The position numbers were made by a program, and so were the translations under genes. The notes under the pieces were generated by a model. That model had not been told where the DNA came from, made no database searches, and was given only the letters and a program-made list of their open reading frames with translations. Of a stretch of DNA of 64,000 nucleotides, positions 32,599-44,194 are shown in pieces. Within the stretch, counting starts at the first letter, position 1. Each line of letters starts with the position of its first letter. Origin of the DNA: Sweltsa coloradensis. Lineage: Eukaryota; Arthropoda; Insecta; Plecoptera; Chloroperlidae. The DNA lies in NCBI GenBank assembly GCA_024449915.1, contig JAMZAV010000914.1:166677-230676 (forward strand). The letters run 5' to 3'.

Positions 32599-34560
32599 GG
32601 GTTTTTATAAAAAAAAATTTTTAAATCAAATCAACTTTCGAAAAACCAAGGGAAAAATTTTCGGAAAAATTTTCTAAAATTCCAAAAAATTGCTTTTGGG
32701 AAAATTTTTGATTTACCTAAAACCCCCAAAAATTTCCAAAAAATTTTTTAAAAAAAAAAAAATAAACCCCCGAAAAATTTCCTTTTAATTTTAAAAAAAG
32801 TTGTCCCCCGTTTTTAAAAACCTTTTTCCCAACCCAAAAAGAAAAATTTGGAAAAAAAAAACAGCCCCCAAATTTTCGGGGGTGTTAAAAATTTTTTTTA
32901 ATCAAAATTTCCCAAAAAATTTTTCCCTTCTTTTTTTAATTTCGGGGTTTAAAAATTTAAATAGCCGTTGCCCCGGGGGGCCGCCCCCAAAAAAAATTTT
33001 CCCTTTTTGGGCCGGCCTTTTGGAATTTTTTTTTAGAAGGGGAAATTTTTTTTTCCAAAAAATTTTATTTGTTTTTTACAAAATTTCTCCCCCCCTTTTT
33101 TAAACACGCGTTTTTATTTTCATTTTGAAATTTTTCCCCGGTTTCCCCATTGCCCGGTTTTGGTTTTTAAAGCTAAAGTGATTGGGGGCATTTCGGGACA
33201 TTTTAAGAGTGTGTAATTTCAAAAATTTTCGGGTTTTTCAGGGTTTTTTTTTGTATAGCGTCTTATTCAAGAATTCGGATTACCCCAGGCTTTTGATAAT
33301 TTTTTTAAATTTTCCCCCGGGACCCCCTTTCCCAATTTTTCTTTCCATATTCCAAAAATGATAAAAAATGAGAGATATCTAATTTTAAATTTCCCGTTTT
33401 AAAATTCTCAGTTGTAGCGTTTTTTTTTGGACGAATTTTAAATTTTTTTAAAATTCAGAGTTTTTTTTTAAAACATTTTTGGGGCCCCCCGGTCTCCCCA
33501 AATTTTGTCCCAAAAGTGTTTTGGACGCTAGGTATTTTTTAATGGTTTAGAGATGTTTAAAATTTTAAATTTGTAAAAAAATTTTCCACGGGGCCCTTGT
33601 AACTCGTGTTTTTTTTTAAACATCCAAAATTTTATTTTTTTTCCAGTCCCTTTAAAAACCCCAAATTTTTGGGTTTTTAAAAACAAAAACACTGGGGGGT
33701 GAGTACATTCTAAGTGTTTGGGCCCCAAATTTCAAAGTTTTTAGGGATGCCCCGTTTTCCCCCTGTAAAGGGTAAATAATCTCCGCTGGAATTAGCCAAC
33801 TAACCACCACCACCAGCCAGAAAGGGTTTTCAAAGATTTTTTGGGACAATTTTTAACACAGAAAGGATTATCCGGGGGTCGGGTTATTTTTTTTGGGAGG
33901 TCATGGACGAAAATTCAGCTTTAAAAACCGAGTTTTCAAGATTTAAATCTTTCGGGGGGGCGTATGCAAAAAACTTTAAAAAACCCCCCCCCAAACCTCG
34001 GGAACTTTTAGGGCCCCCGAGTTTTGGGCGGCGCCTAAGAGTCCATTGCGCGTGGCTGCGAGCGACGACCGTCGCCCCAGAAACCTACTATACCCAAAGT
34101 TTTTAAAATTTTTCATTTTCAAAATTCCCCCCAATATTAAAATGCACTTCCTCTTTGGGCCCGGGTTTTGATCTGAATTAAATAAAGTACAACCCTGGGA
34201 CTTCCCAAAATAAAATTGAATGTGGGTAAAAAATGTAAAGTAAACAGATACCCCACCTTTCTTAGAGTGTGTGTGTTCTGCGGCAATGTGCGCGTGTGGA
34301 TGTGCGTGATCAATATTGGCTGAGTAAATACGTCGAGTGATTAACTATCTGCGTAATACTATAATACTGTAAAATTAATGATCATCCAATATATTTTTGT
34401 AGAATAAGCTTAAAATAATTATGCGTAATACATTGCTTCGGGCGTCGGATGGAAAAATTTTCTAACTATTTTAATGTAACATAAAAACTAAAAACTACCT
34501 TCATACATCGTAATGTAAAGGAGGCATCTCTATCTCTAAAGGCAGAGGCTTGTGGTATAT
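32376..34560. other. Homopolymer-dominated sequence with a family F hairpin near 34040
   Basis: Nothing coding can be supported. CGACGACCGTCGCC at 34060-34075, like CGAACGACCGTCGCC near 31290, matches the hairpin GGGCGACGGTCGTCGCCC at 44199 (family F), so these are dispersed copies of one element end. Confidence 0.4.
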
Positions 34561-34561
34561 A

Positions 34562-35830
34562 CTAGGAAAACGCTTAAGTCCCGCCGGGGTTTTTTGGGGT
34601 GACGTAATTGGTTTCATTGGGGTTTTTTAAGTGTTTTTTGCGGATTTTTTAGTTGTAAAACTGGGGAAAAAAATCATTACCCAAGTTGAAATTTTTTTTT
34701 AAAAAATTTAAATTTAAAATTTAAATTTGAAAATTTAAAATTTTAATTTTTTTTTTTTTTTTATAAATCGTAAATTTTTAAAAAAAAAAAAATCGTAAAA
34801 TTTTTGATTTTCATTTAAAAAATATTTTTTCGTTTTTTCTCAAATTTTTACCCAATATATAAAATTTATGAAAATTTAAAGGTTTTTTGTGAAAAAATCA
34901 TTATGAACGGTAAACCTGTAGGTGCTTTTTTAAGCCAAAGAAATTTTAAAAAAAGGAAAAAAAACCCTAAAATTGCGATTTTTTAAAAAAAATTTTTCTT
35001 TCGAAAACGCTCAAAAAATTTACACAAATATTAAATTCATAAAATTAAGGGTTTTGTGAAAAAAATTTTTACAATCGGACAAAACCCTGTAAATGTTAAA
35101 AATCAAAAAAATTTTTTTTAAAAAACGAAAAAAATCTTAAAAATTTTCGATTTTCCTGAGAAAAAATTTTCCGGGGTTGGGGGGGTCAAAAAAAGTGGCA
35201 GTTTTTTTAGTTTTTGGATTTAAATAAAATAAATAAATAAAATTTTTAAATTTTGAGTCTACCCCCCCATTTTTAACTGATGTTCTTTTGGGGGGCTTTA
35301 AATTTAAAGCGACCAAACCAAACCCCGGGAGGGCCCCGACCTCGACGAGTGAGCGATAAAACCCAACCAAAAATCGATATTTTTTTTTAGGAAATATAAC
35401 AATCAGTTTGGGATGGCATTGGCCCAACCCCCGCGAAACAACGCCAAATCAACAAGGCCGATTCCCGAACAAAATCTGAAATTTTTTTTATGGCTTTTTG
35501 TTTTCCCAGGGCGGCTCCAAAATCCCGTTTACAAAAACCCCAAGACAAAACTAATGGATCAGAAAACAGAAGTTAAAAAACTTCTGACTTTTGGGGGAAT
35601 CGAAAATCCTGGACCTTTTGCATTGGAAGCAAAATACGCTAACCCCCAAGACCCAAAAAAAAGCCTCCATAAAATTTCATTTTGCAATCGGAGTTTTCGG
35701 TTTAGCCGGGAAACGTGGGGGAAAAAACCAGCAAAAATACCGAAAAAAAGAAAAAAAAAAAAAAGAAAAATTCCGGAATTTTTTCTCCAGTGAGTAGAAT
35801 GGAAACTTCGCTTTGCTCGGGTACCTCACA
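34562..35830 (-). mobile_element. Family A Helentron (copy 9), low-fidelity sequence
   Basis: ACTAGGAAAACGCTTAAGTC at 34562 is intact; the 5' block (CGGAATTTTTTCTCCAGTG, reversed) ends near 35820. The body is longer than usual and heavily altered, with an unrelated or scrambled portion at about 35180-35600. Confidence 0.6.
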
Positions 35831-37196
35831 AATAAAAATCTTTTTTTTCCGTTTTGCTTATTTTAAGAGTGGTGAATTGGCTTTGAAAAATTTTTTTAAA
35901 ATTGAACAAAGTGGGGTAAACCCTTCCCCTAAAAAACTTTTGCAAATTTGGGGGGGGGGGTGTGGGGATTGTGGAACTTAATGTTACAATAATGAAAGAA
36001 AATTTTGTTATTTTTGAAAGAAAAATTTAAACAAGATAGTTTTTGTTATGTCAGAACCCCGGGGAATTGGGAAAATTTTAAAAAAAACGCATTTTTTCCC
36101 GGGGGGGAAAAAAAAAGTGGTTTTGGGTTTTTACCATAAAAATACCAGCAAAATTAAAGTCAGTCTATCTCTCCTGAAGTAATTTTAATGAAAAAAAAAA
36201 AAAAAAAAAGAAAAAAACCCCCCTTTTTCATAGATTTAGCCATAGATTGACATACCGGGTATCCTTCTTCAACATTTTAGAAGAAAATGTTTCAAAATTG
36301 TCTGCCGAATTGTTGTATTATGTAAACTTCAAAATTAACATAATTTAATTTCAAACGTGACTCTAGCCCAGGTCTCTCGGTTGTCGGGTCAAAACAACCT
36401 TGGCTAGTAATAACTCTGGGTCTCATAATAAACCTCTCTATGGTTCGGCTATTTGTATCGTGTTATTATTGACATGACAATGCACAATTGTTATGAGGAC
36501 CACTAAGATAGTCTTCAATGTAATGATGGTATTAATATTATTAATGGCTATGTGTATCACGAACGAAGTTAATATCATCACGAAGTTGTAAAAGTTTCTA
36601 CCAGTCATATCCTATGCTTTGCCATTGATTACAAATACATCAACGAATTATAAAACGATCGACTGTCCTAGGCCAAGGGTAAACCAATGAAGGGGAGCTA
36701 GGCCACCCCTAGTTTTATGGACGTGACTGTCCTTGGCCCTGCCTCTAGAATCGAACTTGGTTTTCCCGCAGAGATTTCAGAATAGATTTTATGTTTATGT
36801 TAATTTTTTGAATATGGTATTACCTTTCAAAATACAAATTTAGTCTTCGTTTAAATTACCGATTAATTGTTTAATAGAACACACGTACATGAAAGGATAA
36901 TAAAGGGCATAAGTACATTCTCTATTTTAAATGGTTATTTTGAGGTTGTGGAAATAAATACAATTGGATAATTACATTATTTTGTCGCCAAGTAAATGAT
37001 CAATACAGGTAATTTGTACAAGAATGTGTAAGAATTGGTAAAATATTGAACATAGCTGATTAACACAGGTCCACCAACGTTTTTCAATCCGTTGCTCTTG
37101 GACAAGGTAATGCAATGTAACATTTGTACTAGAAACTCGAATGGGCCCCACCCAATATTTATTCGGTCAATGGTAATCTGTACCATAGTAAGTGAT
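35831..37196. other. JIP1 intron 1 near exon 1, nothing recognised
   Basis: Sequence regains normal complexity after about 36230. No repeats with copies elsewhere in the window, no tRNA boxes and no conserved coding segments were seen. Confidence 0.4.
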
Positions 37197-37203
37197 TACT
37201 CAC

Positions 37204-37286
37204 GAGTATATTTGTGCGGGTGCTTTTATATGCTGAGGTAATCTCTCGAAGTACTGCCGGAATTCTTCAAACTCCGTGTCGGCCAT
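37204..37286 (-). CDS. JIP1: JIP1 (JNK-interacting protein 1) exon 1, start codon
   Basis: First coding exon of a scaffold protein that binds JNK-pathway kinases and kinesin light chain. The ATG is at 37286-37284 and opens a frame starting MADTEFEEFRQYFERLP. Fly Aplip1 is remembered as starting similarly (MAD-EFEEF), so this is a family inference. The exon ends TAC-TC just before a consensus donor GTGAGT at 37203-37198, leaving a two-base split codon. The next recognised exon at 29066 starts with A and completes it as TCA (Ser), followed by LVHDIVLDEE, so the phases agree. No upstream in-frame ATG was seen in the GC-rich leader. Confidence rests on the start, the donor and the matching phase; the first 27 residues alone would be too short to identify the gene. 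Confidence 0.72.
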
Positions 37287-37440
37287 GTTGAGTGACTAGC
37301 CCTGCGGCCCAGTGCGGCGACGCAGCCCATGCGCAGCCCCGAGCCCCGAGCACGCGCACTGCCGCCATCACACCTATTGATTCCGGACAACACGCCACAC
37401 TCGCTCGCAACTCATCGGACAATTCAAATCCACGTAGGAC
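37287..37440 (-). promoter_or_regulatory. JIP1: Probable JIP1 5' leader and GC-rich promoter region
   Basis: A local island rich in G, C and CpG (about 37290-37400) in otherwise AT-rich DNA, directly upstream of the JIP1 start codon. It contains a short direct repeat of GAGCCCC on the plus strand and several GCGC/CGCG steps. No convincing TATA box or initiator could be fixed, so the transcription start is not placed. A CpG-rich promoter without TATA would fit a broadly expressed neuronal scaffold gene, but that is inference. Confidence 0.4.
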
Positions 37441-37444
37441 TACT

Positions 37445-38310
37445 TTGAAATAAACTATTTGATTCGGTACCGGAGTTTAAATCCTGGCGGTAGATATGTT
37501 TGAACACAGAGATGTTGTGTTGAAAATACTCCAACACTATCACACGAAATAAAATTGAAGCAATGATCGTGTACAAAAGAGCTAAGAAGAATTGATTTTT
37601 ATAATTGATTATTTAATGGTGAATTGCCGTTGTGTTTGAGTAATGTTAATCTAGGTTCATAATTTCTTATTTTTGATTCGCTCCCTTGGTTGTTCATTAT
37701 TACCTTGTTGTGATCGATTAATAGTAATGATATCTAAGCAAGGTATTTTCAATTACATTTTTCTGCTTAGATTGTCTGGTTGGCGTCCACTGGTGGAGCG
37801 CATCTTGAGTGAGGCGTCCTGTCTCGAAATTTTGATCATTCTTTGATTTGCTGTTACTGATTTTGGCAAACCTCATATTCGTTTGAGTGGAATAGTTTAA
37901 TATACCAGTTTTCTTTTTGGTTTTCTTTTTTGATGTTTTCTTTTTTTTCTGTTTTTCCCCATGTTATTATTAAGTCTCAATTTATGTATTTTATTTTATT
38001 TTGTTGTCCTCCTTTGTAAATAAGTTTTTCTTCCTGAATATGATAGGCGTTAAATAATTAAAATAAAATAAACGTGCTGTGTTTATTTCTGTTAAACAAT
38101 TTTAAATAACACTACAGTGGACGTTCGACATTTTTATATGTGAACTAAACATGGATAATCAGTGGAGTACGCAGAAATATATTTTCCGGGTGCTAAGAGT
38201 AAGGCAGCTGCAAAAGTTCACACGGCACAATGGGGTCGCCACAATTGCGTATAGCATGTATTTTTGTAATAATCATTTTTCATGAGATTTTAAATTTTTC
38301 GTAGACTTAA
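37445..38310. other. Upstream of JIP1; SINE/LINE-like 3' end at 37995-38076
   Basis: TTGTCCTCCTTTGTAAATAA, then CTGAATATGATAGGCGTTAA and an AAATAAA-rich tail also occur at 63885-63945 as GTGTCCTCCTATGTAAATC and so on. This marks the shared 3' end of a retrotransposon family. The rest is unassigned. Confidence 0.45.
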
Positions 38311-38999
38311 CCGCTTCGCGAACGCTTTTTATAGTCGCGTTGATGGCTGAGCTTTTTTAAGTTTTTATTATGAGTGGGATCTCTTTACTTCTTAAAGTTC
38401 CATTGCAAAATCATTTTTGTTAAATTAGGATAATTTTTATAAAGTAGTACTAATTGCTATGGTAATACCAATAATTAGAATGTAAAATATCTGGAGGCCC
38501 GAAGAATTGCTTTTTGTACGCATTGTAGGTGATTGTTGTCAAGTTTCTATAGTTATACTTGTTAATTATTATGTACACCTCTAAAAAATGATATTAAAAC
38601 CTTTATTTTTATAGATTCTGGCTAGCTTTTTCAACTTTTTCTTTCAAAAGGTACTACATCACCATTATTTTAATGTCCATGTAAAATATGAACGTTGTAG
38701 CCCCACCCGTTCGGTCAGAATCGGCCCAAATGTCACGAATATATCGCATTAAAAATAAAAATAAATCGTAAAAGTACGATATTTATGAGAAATATTTCTT
38801 CGATTGCACCCAAAAACGTGGCCGGTCTAAGTTCAGAGATTTCGAAGGTCCTCTCAAATTTTCATCAAGATCGCATATGCCGTTTGCCCGGTAGAGCGCG
38901 AAAAAACAGACAAACAAACAAACAAACAAACAAAAAAACAGCCGAGCTAATTTTTTTTGGGGGGTCAATGAAATTTAAGTATTCGCTTCGTTCATCCAA
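38311..38999 (-). mobile_element. Helentron-type element, family B variant (B4)
   Basis: Starts with the variant tip GCTTCGCGAACGCTTTTTAT and GTCGCGTTGATGGCTGAGC, and ends TTCGCTTCGTTCATCCAA at 38999. One internal unit plus a CAAA/ACAA tract in place of poly-T. An extra AT-rich block (about 38395-38515) also appears in the copy at 60.3-61.2 kb. Confidence 0.75.
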
Positions 39000-39139
39000 A
39001 AACCTACCCTGGGTGCAATTCATCCTCCTGTTCAGGTGTCTAACTAGATATATTGGAATTTGGGCAATAATTGTGAAGGGGGACTCAATCCCTTGCATTT
39101 GCATTAACGACTGTGGAAAACCTCGGAAAAAACTGCAGT

Positions 39140-39204
39140 CAGGATTGCCTGTCTCGACGGGATTTGAACCCGTAACCTACCGAATCAGAGTCGCGTACTC
39201 AACT
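39140..39204 (-). repeat. 3' half of a tRNA-like sequence, cut by Helentron-like end
   Basis: On the minus strand GGTTACGGGTTCAAATCCCG has a perfect B box and T arm. The 5' half is lost at ACTAGGAAAACGCCAAAG (39203), which is the 3' tip of a family E-type Helentron fragment. Confidence 0.5.
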
Positions 39205-39519
39205 AGGAAAACGCCAAAGTTGTTGCTGCACGAGGATAGAGCCACGTGTTTTACGCTACATTGGACTGGATTCTAGTTTAAAATTTATACGTTATGGAAC
39301 TTCACATAACTTTAAATTAAACATAATCATATTATACTGTATTCGTGAAACGCCATTATAGAGGAACATCTTTTGAAATGCATAGAACATCTTTGAAAAC
39401 ACAGCCCGTACGAAGTATATAAGGTATGATGGTTGCAAGGTTTACTATCTCTTACCTTGAGCGTGCAAGATTCGGTACACCTTGGTCACTGCTTGCATTC
39501 ACCGCTCGACATTCAAAAC

Positions 39520-39720
39520 ATTTTTTTTTCCAATTTCAATTTATTTAGGCTCAAGTACAGTACTAAAAGATACAATTTCCTGATTGAATGACTGAAGCCA
39601 CATAAATACAGGGTACTTGTGCATGGCTTCTGTCATTCATCTTTGAGCACAATAAAACTAATAACAATTACTATGAATTACAATCCTAAATTATTACTGA
39701 ATCTAAAACTAAACTACTTC
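39520..39720 (-). repeat. Probable LINE 3' end with hairpin
   Basis: The minus strand reads CCTAAATAAATTGAAATTGG at the tail. TGAATGACTGAAGCCA at 39584 pairs with TGGCTTCTGTCATTCA at 39623 (15 of 16 bases) around a loop of about 23 nt. A tail-proximal hairpin is usual for CR1/L2-type retrotransposon 3' ends. No coding part is left. Confidence 0.4.
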
Positions 39721-39937
39721 TACTAGTTATACTGTTCAACTAATTATATAATCGTTAAATTCAGTGTTACTAATTTTCAGCCGATTTCTAATTGATTATT
39801 TCTTGTAGGTTTGAATCGTTACAGATTTTGCTAAATATTTTATTAGCACACACACAAAACTGGTCCCGGATTTATGTTTAAAATTTCAGAGTTATACAGT
39901 AGGTTCAGAGGTTCGGTTGATTTTTAGCGTACACTGT

Positions 39938-40040
39938 CACTCACTCACTCACTCACTCACTCATTCACTCACTCACTCACTCACTCACTCACTCACTCAC
40001 TCACTCACTCACTCACTCACTCACTCACTCACTCACTCAC
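39938..40040. repeat. TCAC microsatellite
   Basis: About 25 CACT units with one ATT interruption near 39963. Confidence 0.95.
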
Positions 40041-41160
40041 CGACACAGTGACAGATAATGTTTAAATCTTTAATTAAAATCTCAGGAAAATGTGCTTCAT
40101 ATCCGACACAAAAATAAATATTGTTCTTTGGAACAAGGACTTTCGGTAAAAATGTAACTGAAACCGACACACATGCGGACTCTCATCACCACCCCAAGCA
40201 AAGATATTAGTGTAAGTCTGAATTACGAGTGCAGGAATAAGTCAAGGAACGTGCTTAGCCTCAGGGTTGTTTGCTTCTACATTAAATTCATAGTTTGACC
40301 CCTGACTGAGAAAAAACAACGAGCAGATATCGATTAGAGTTGAATTCACACAACTTTGAATGACCTTGTGACACTCCTCGGCGGCCATTTCGCATGTGGA
40401 CTACACAGCAAAAAAATGGTGGGTTCTTCTTCTTATCTAATAAACGACATACAAATTATGCTTATTAATCTCCAGGGCAAAAATTTTTATTATTTTTTTT
40501 TTGTTATTCTATACACATTCATTTGAATCAAAACAAATAAATAAAAACATTTGTAACACTTTAACAATAACTGGTAAAATGGCAACTCCACATTGTACCA
40601 GGATACAAACTTTTCATACCTCAGAAGTCGGCGCCACAATCATCATTGTCGTCATTATCATGTGGTCTTTCTTCAACTTTTGCAAGGTTCTTCACAAGAA
40701 CACAAGTCTGTACTGACATTTATTGTAGAACATTGCATTTGCACGATATCAATATTATTCCAACGCCATCTCAAGGGCTGACTTTGTGGCAAGCCATTGG
40801 ATAGCAATCGATCCATCATCCAGGCACCAGCCACAACCGAATGGGTAGATGGCTTATCTGGATTGAGACAAATATATTTTTGCCAAATACCTGCTTGGTA
40901 CTTTTATCTGTCAATGTGCAACTTCAATGTTGAACGACAGGGAGCGGTATACAAGCTCTGTATATATCAATTGTGCTTCCTTGAGTATTCAGCACTTAAT
41001 TATTGTATCGATGTTTTCTTTAGTTTTTCAAAGACAAATTCTTCTACCACGTTGTATAAAGTTCCCGTCACGTGTTTTAAAGTTTCTGATATTTTTTTTC
41101 TTATTATTTTTTTTTATTTAATTTTGATGGAATTCTTTCTTTCTACATTTCCCCTAAACG
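40041..41160. other. Unassigned repeat-like DNA
   Basis: TGAATTACGAGTGCAGGAAT at 40220 recurs at 50150 (GGAATTACGAGTGTAGGAAT), so part belongs to a dispersed repeat. A 122-codon plus-strand frame at 40797-41165 has no recognisable similarity and looks like chance. Confidence 0.35.
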
Positions 41161-41194
41161 GCTGATCAGTGTCGCATTCTAGGCTGAGGAGGGG

Positions 41195-41862
41195 CTATTA
41201 ACAAATTGAACCATAAGAACCTCTCCCTTAAGCTTTCTTACCATGCCCTGATTCATTCTCATATTTCGTACGGTATTTTGTTCTGGGGGGCCTCGCCCCA
41301 GGCAAAACGAATTTTCATTCTGCAAAAGCGAGCAGTTCGTATCATTGCTGGGGCCTCTAGAGTCTAGACTGAAGTCGTGCAGAAGTTTATTTCCTGCCCT
41401 TAATTTGCTTGCTTTCTTATTCACCAAGCAGCCATATTCGTCAATAATAATCCACCCCTCTTCCCCCAAAACTCTACCATTCACTCCTACTCAACTCGTT
41501 CATCAGCCAAAATCCATGTTCCTTCTACATACGTCCCTATATTCCAAAAGTCCTCACTATCTTTGCCTTATTATTTATAACAAAATCATCATCACCTTTA
41601 TCTTTCAAAATCAAGCTCAAAGAATTCTTATTATCAAAATCTTATTACTCAATTAATGAATTCTTTGATGACTTATCATAACATTGTTTTTTCTTAACTT
41701 CAGATTTAGTGTGTTCTTCTATTATTTAAATGTTTTCCATTAATTTCATATTTCATCATTATGTTTGTATACCATCATTTATATCACTAATTTTATGTAT
41801 CATTGCCTATATTTTGAACTATGTATAAATCAATAAAGATGTATTATTATTATCAAACACTG
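41195..41862 (+). pseudogene. LINE remnant: C-terminal reverse transcriptase region and 3' end
   Basis: The frame from about 41230 reads LSYHALIHSHISYGILFWG, then AKRIFILQKRAVRIIAG, the conserved C-terminal part of non-LTR retrotransposon polymerases. It then loses frame. The unit ends ATCAATAAAGATGTATTATT, with a poly(A)-signal-like motif and ATT-rich tail. It is 5' truncated and inactive. Confidence 0.75.
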
Positions 41863-41869
41863 ACTTATG

Positions 41870-43096
41870 CAATAATTCTGTATTTATACGGTTTTCCCAT
41901 TCGCATGTAACAACCACTTTCATGAGTTGACTTATATGTGCGGCTTGTCCGGCAGTCCAATCACAATACATATAGATTCAAGTGCAAAATATCCCATATA
42001 CACAGGTTTGATTTACTTTATCACAATCTACTGTGAAACCAGTAAACAAAATAGATTTAAAAAACCGTATTTAGAGTATATCTACACAGTCACATAACTG
42101 ATTTTCAGAAGGGACATTGAATTTAAAGCAGATAAAGCTAAAAGGCGCCGACAGCTCGACGACACAGTAAACACAAATAGGTATGCTGCCAATCACCGAA
42201 TTCCCAGCACGAGCAACACATGTTGAAATCCTGCATTTAAAGAAAATCAACATTGTGGCTTTTGTTGTTGTCTTGTTGGGGGGGGGGGGGGGGGAAGTGA
42301 GCCATGGAATTTTTGGACTTTGCATACCAAAGTTGGAATGATCACGTTCTGATGAGTAGCCTACCAATCAATATGTTTAAAGGAAGAACGGCAACACTTT
42401 TGTATGTTTGACGAAGAATTAGGAAAGGGGGGGGGTGGTCTAAAAAACGTTACTTTTTGGCATTATGTTGGGGGGGGGGGGGGGAGAGGTAGAGCTATCG
42501 GACGTCTCGGCAACATCAATTTTTGGAATAAGCACATCAAAGTTAGTGATCGCGTCCTAAGTTTGCCTAAACTACATAATTGAACCTGTAACATTTTGCC
42601 TCTATTGGACGAATTTTTGCCCCTCAAAGCTTGCCGATTTCCGGCCGATTTCGTTTTTCGGGTTGCCTTTGCTGTTATCAGGGACGTATCACGAATGTTT
42701 TAGCCTTCGCTTAGCTTGTCTGTACGTTTGAGCCCATCGTCTCTAAAATGGGGGCATAGTTGATATTCCCATAACGACGACCTGGCTCTTTTTATTTTGA
42801 CAGTCATCAGGGCAGGCATAGACGGTAAGTGAGCTATATACCTCAGTGTCTGAATGTCATTGACAGTTTTAAAATTGAAAGTGTAATCAATTCCACACTT
42901 GGAAAGAACAATTTTTTTTGTATGAAATAGGATGTTTGACAATCTCAAAGTAAACTTTTTATAACTAATTACAAGTTCATCTAGGCCCCTACTAAGCTCA
43001 TTTTGTTGTGCAGGCACAACTTGCATTGCATGATGTATTGACGGGGAGAACAGTCGTCTCGCAAATTTTACAGTTTACAATTTGACAATGTTGTTA
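41870..43096. other. Unassigned DNA with poly-G tracts
   Basis: G runs at 42279-42295, 42427-42436 and 42470-42484. The two blocks downstream of the first and third runs resemble each other loosely (AATTTTTGGACTTTGCATAC; CAATTTTTGGAATAAGCACA), suggesting a duplicated repeat. A 108-codon minus frame at 42700-43026 is unrecognised. Confidence 0.4.
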
Positions 43097-43718
43097 TTGG
43101 ATGAGCGTAGCGAGCGAAGCGAGCGAAGCGAAGATTCCATTTCACTACACTGGAGAAAAAAATCCGGAATGTTTTTTTTTTTTTTCTCTTTCTTTCTTTC
43201 TTTCTGTATTTTTGTCTGTCTGTTAACACGATTCCGGCTAAACCGATACTCCGATTGCGATGAAATTTTATGGAGGCCTTCAAAATCTCTGAACTAAGAA
43301 CTGCCACGTTTTTGAGCGCAATCGAAAAATTAATTTAATGAAAAATCGCAATTTTACGATTTTTTTCGATTAAAAAAAAAATCTTCAACTTATAACACCT
43401 ACAGGCTTTATCCGATTGTAATGATTTTTTCACAGAACCTTAATTTTAAGAATTAATATATTCGTGTAAAATTTGTGCGTAATCGAATAATTATTTCTTA
43501 TGAAAATTTCAATATTACGATTTTTTTCCTTTTTTAAAATTACGATTAATTAAAAAAAATAAGTTAATTTTTTATTTAATTTGATTTAATTAAAAAAAAA
43601 ATTCAACAAAGTTCTGATTTTTTCACAGAAACAACAGAAAATCCGCAAAACACATGGCAGCTCAATTCACCAATTACGCTCATCCAACAACGCGGCGGGA
43701 CTTAAGCGTTTTCCTAGT
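43097..43718 (+). mobile_element. Helentron-type element, family A (copy 10)
   Basis: TTGGATGAGCGTAGCGAGCG to GCGTTTTCCTAGT, with two internal units instead of three. Confidence 0.85.
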
Positions 43719-44194
43719 ATAATTATACTAGGAAACGCTCAGTTGGACGCGTTGATAAGCGAGCACGTGCTATAGCTAGACCCACATTGCACATTTTTTT
43801 TTTAATTTTAAAATTTGCGACGTTCGCTGTCCACAGGGCCATGTTTCCAATATTATTTATTATTGCCAAGGTATTTGGGTAAACCCGTGTGTAAGTAAAC
43901 CTTTACTTTGTGGACAATGACGTACATAGGCCTAGCTTATATTGGGTACGTTCCGAATGATGATGCCCAAGATGCCCGAGGTTTAACATTGGGCGTTACG
44001 GGCGTTGTGATGGTGGCGGTGTTTACGGAATGCTTTGGGCACGCCCAAGGCTGCAAGTTAGCATCATTCGGAACGTACCCAAAATGTCATTGTTTGTGGA
44101 TGAAATCCACCGCCATCTAGATGACCTTGACTCCTTGGGAAAACTATTTAAACTCTTTGTTGACAAAATATAATAGACTGCTTCCTCGAAAGTA

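Larger units (their letters stand above)
28030..36230. other. Low-fidelity stretch with smeared homopolymers
   Basis: From about 28.0 to 36.2 kb the sequence is dominated by runs of T, A, C and G that replace ordinary mixed sequence. Repeats with clean copies elsewhere (family A at 31541, family D at 28105, the repeat at 30005) appear here with bases changed to match a neighbour, for example CCGATTGCGATG becoming CCCGATTGAGTT. This pattern is not seen before 28.0 or after 36.2 kb. It suggests poorly corrected reads or a mis-assembled patch rather than biology. Open frames here should not be trusted. Confidence 0.75.

Noticed and set aside
38785..39276. 163-codon plus-strand frame
   Set aside because: It runs through a reversed family B Helentron and a tRNA-like relic; the peptide parts (SSEISKVLSNFHQDR) are frames of the repeat shared by many copies.
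39938..40040. CRISPR-like regular repeat
   Set aside because: It is a simple TCAC microsatellite without spacers, in an animal genome.
40797..41165. 122-codon plus-strand frame
   Set aside because: Composition and hydrophobic run look like chance translation of T-rich DNA; no known domain.
42700..43026. 108-codon minus-strand frame as a LINE polymerase remnant
   Set aside because: Some residues hint at a LINE-like pattern, but no diagnostic motif is present, so I could not support it.
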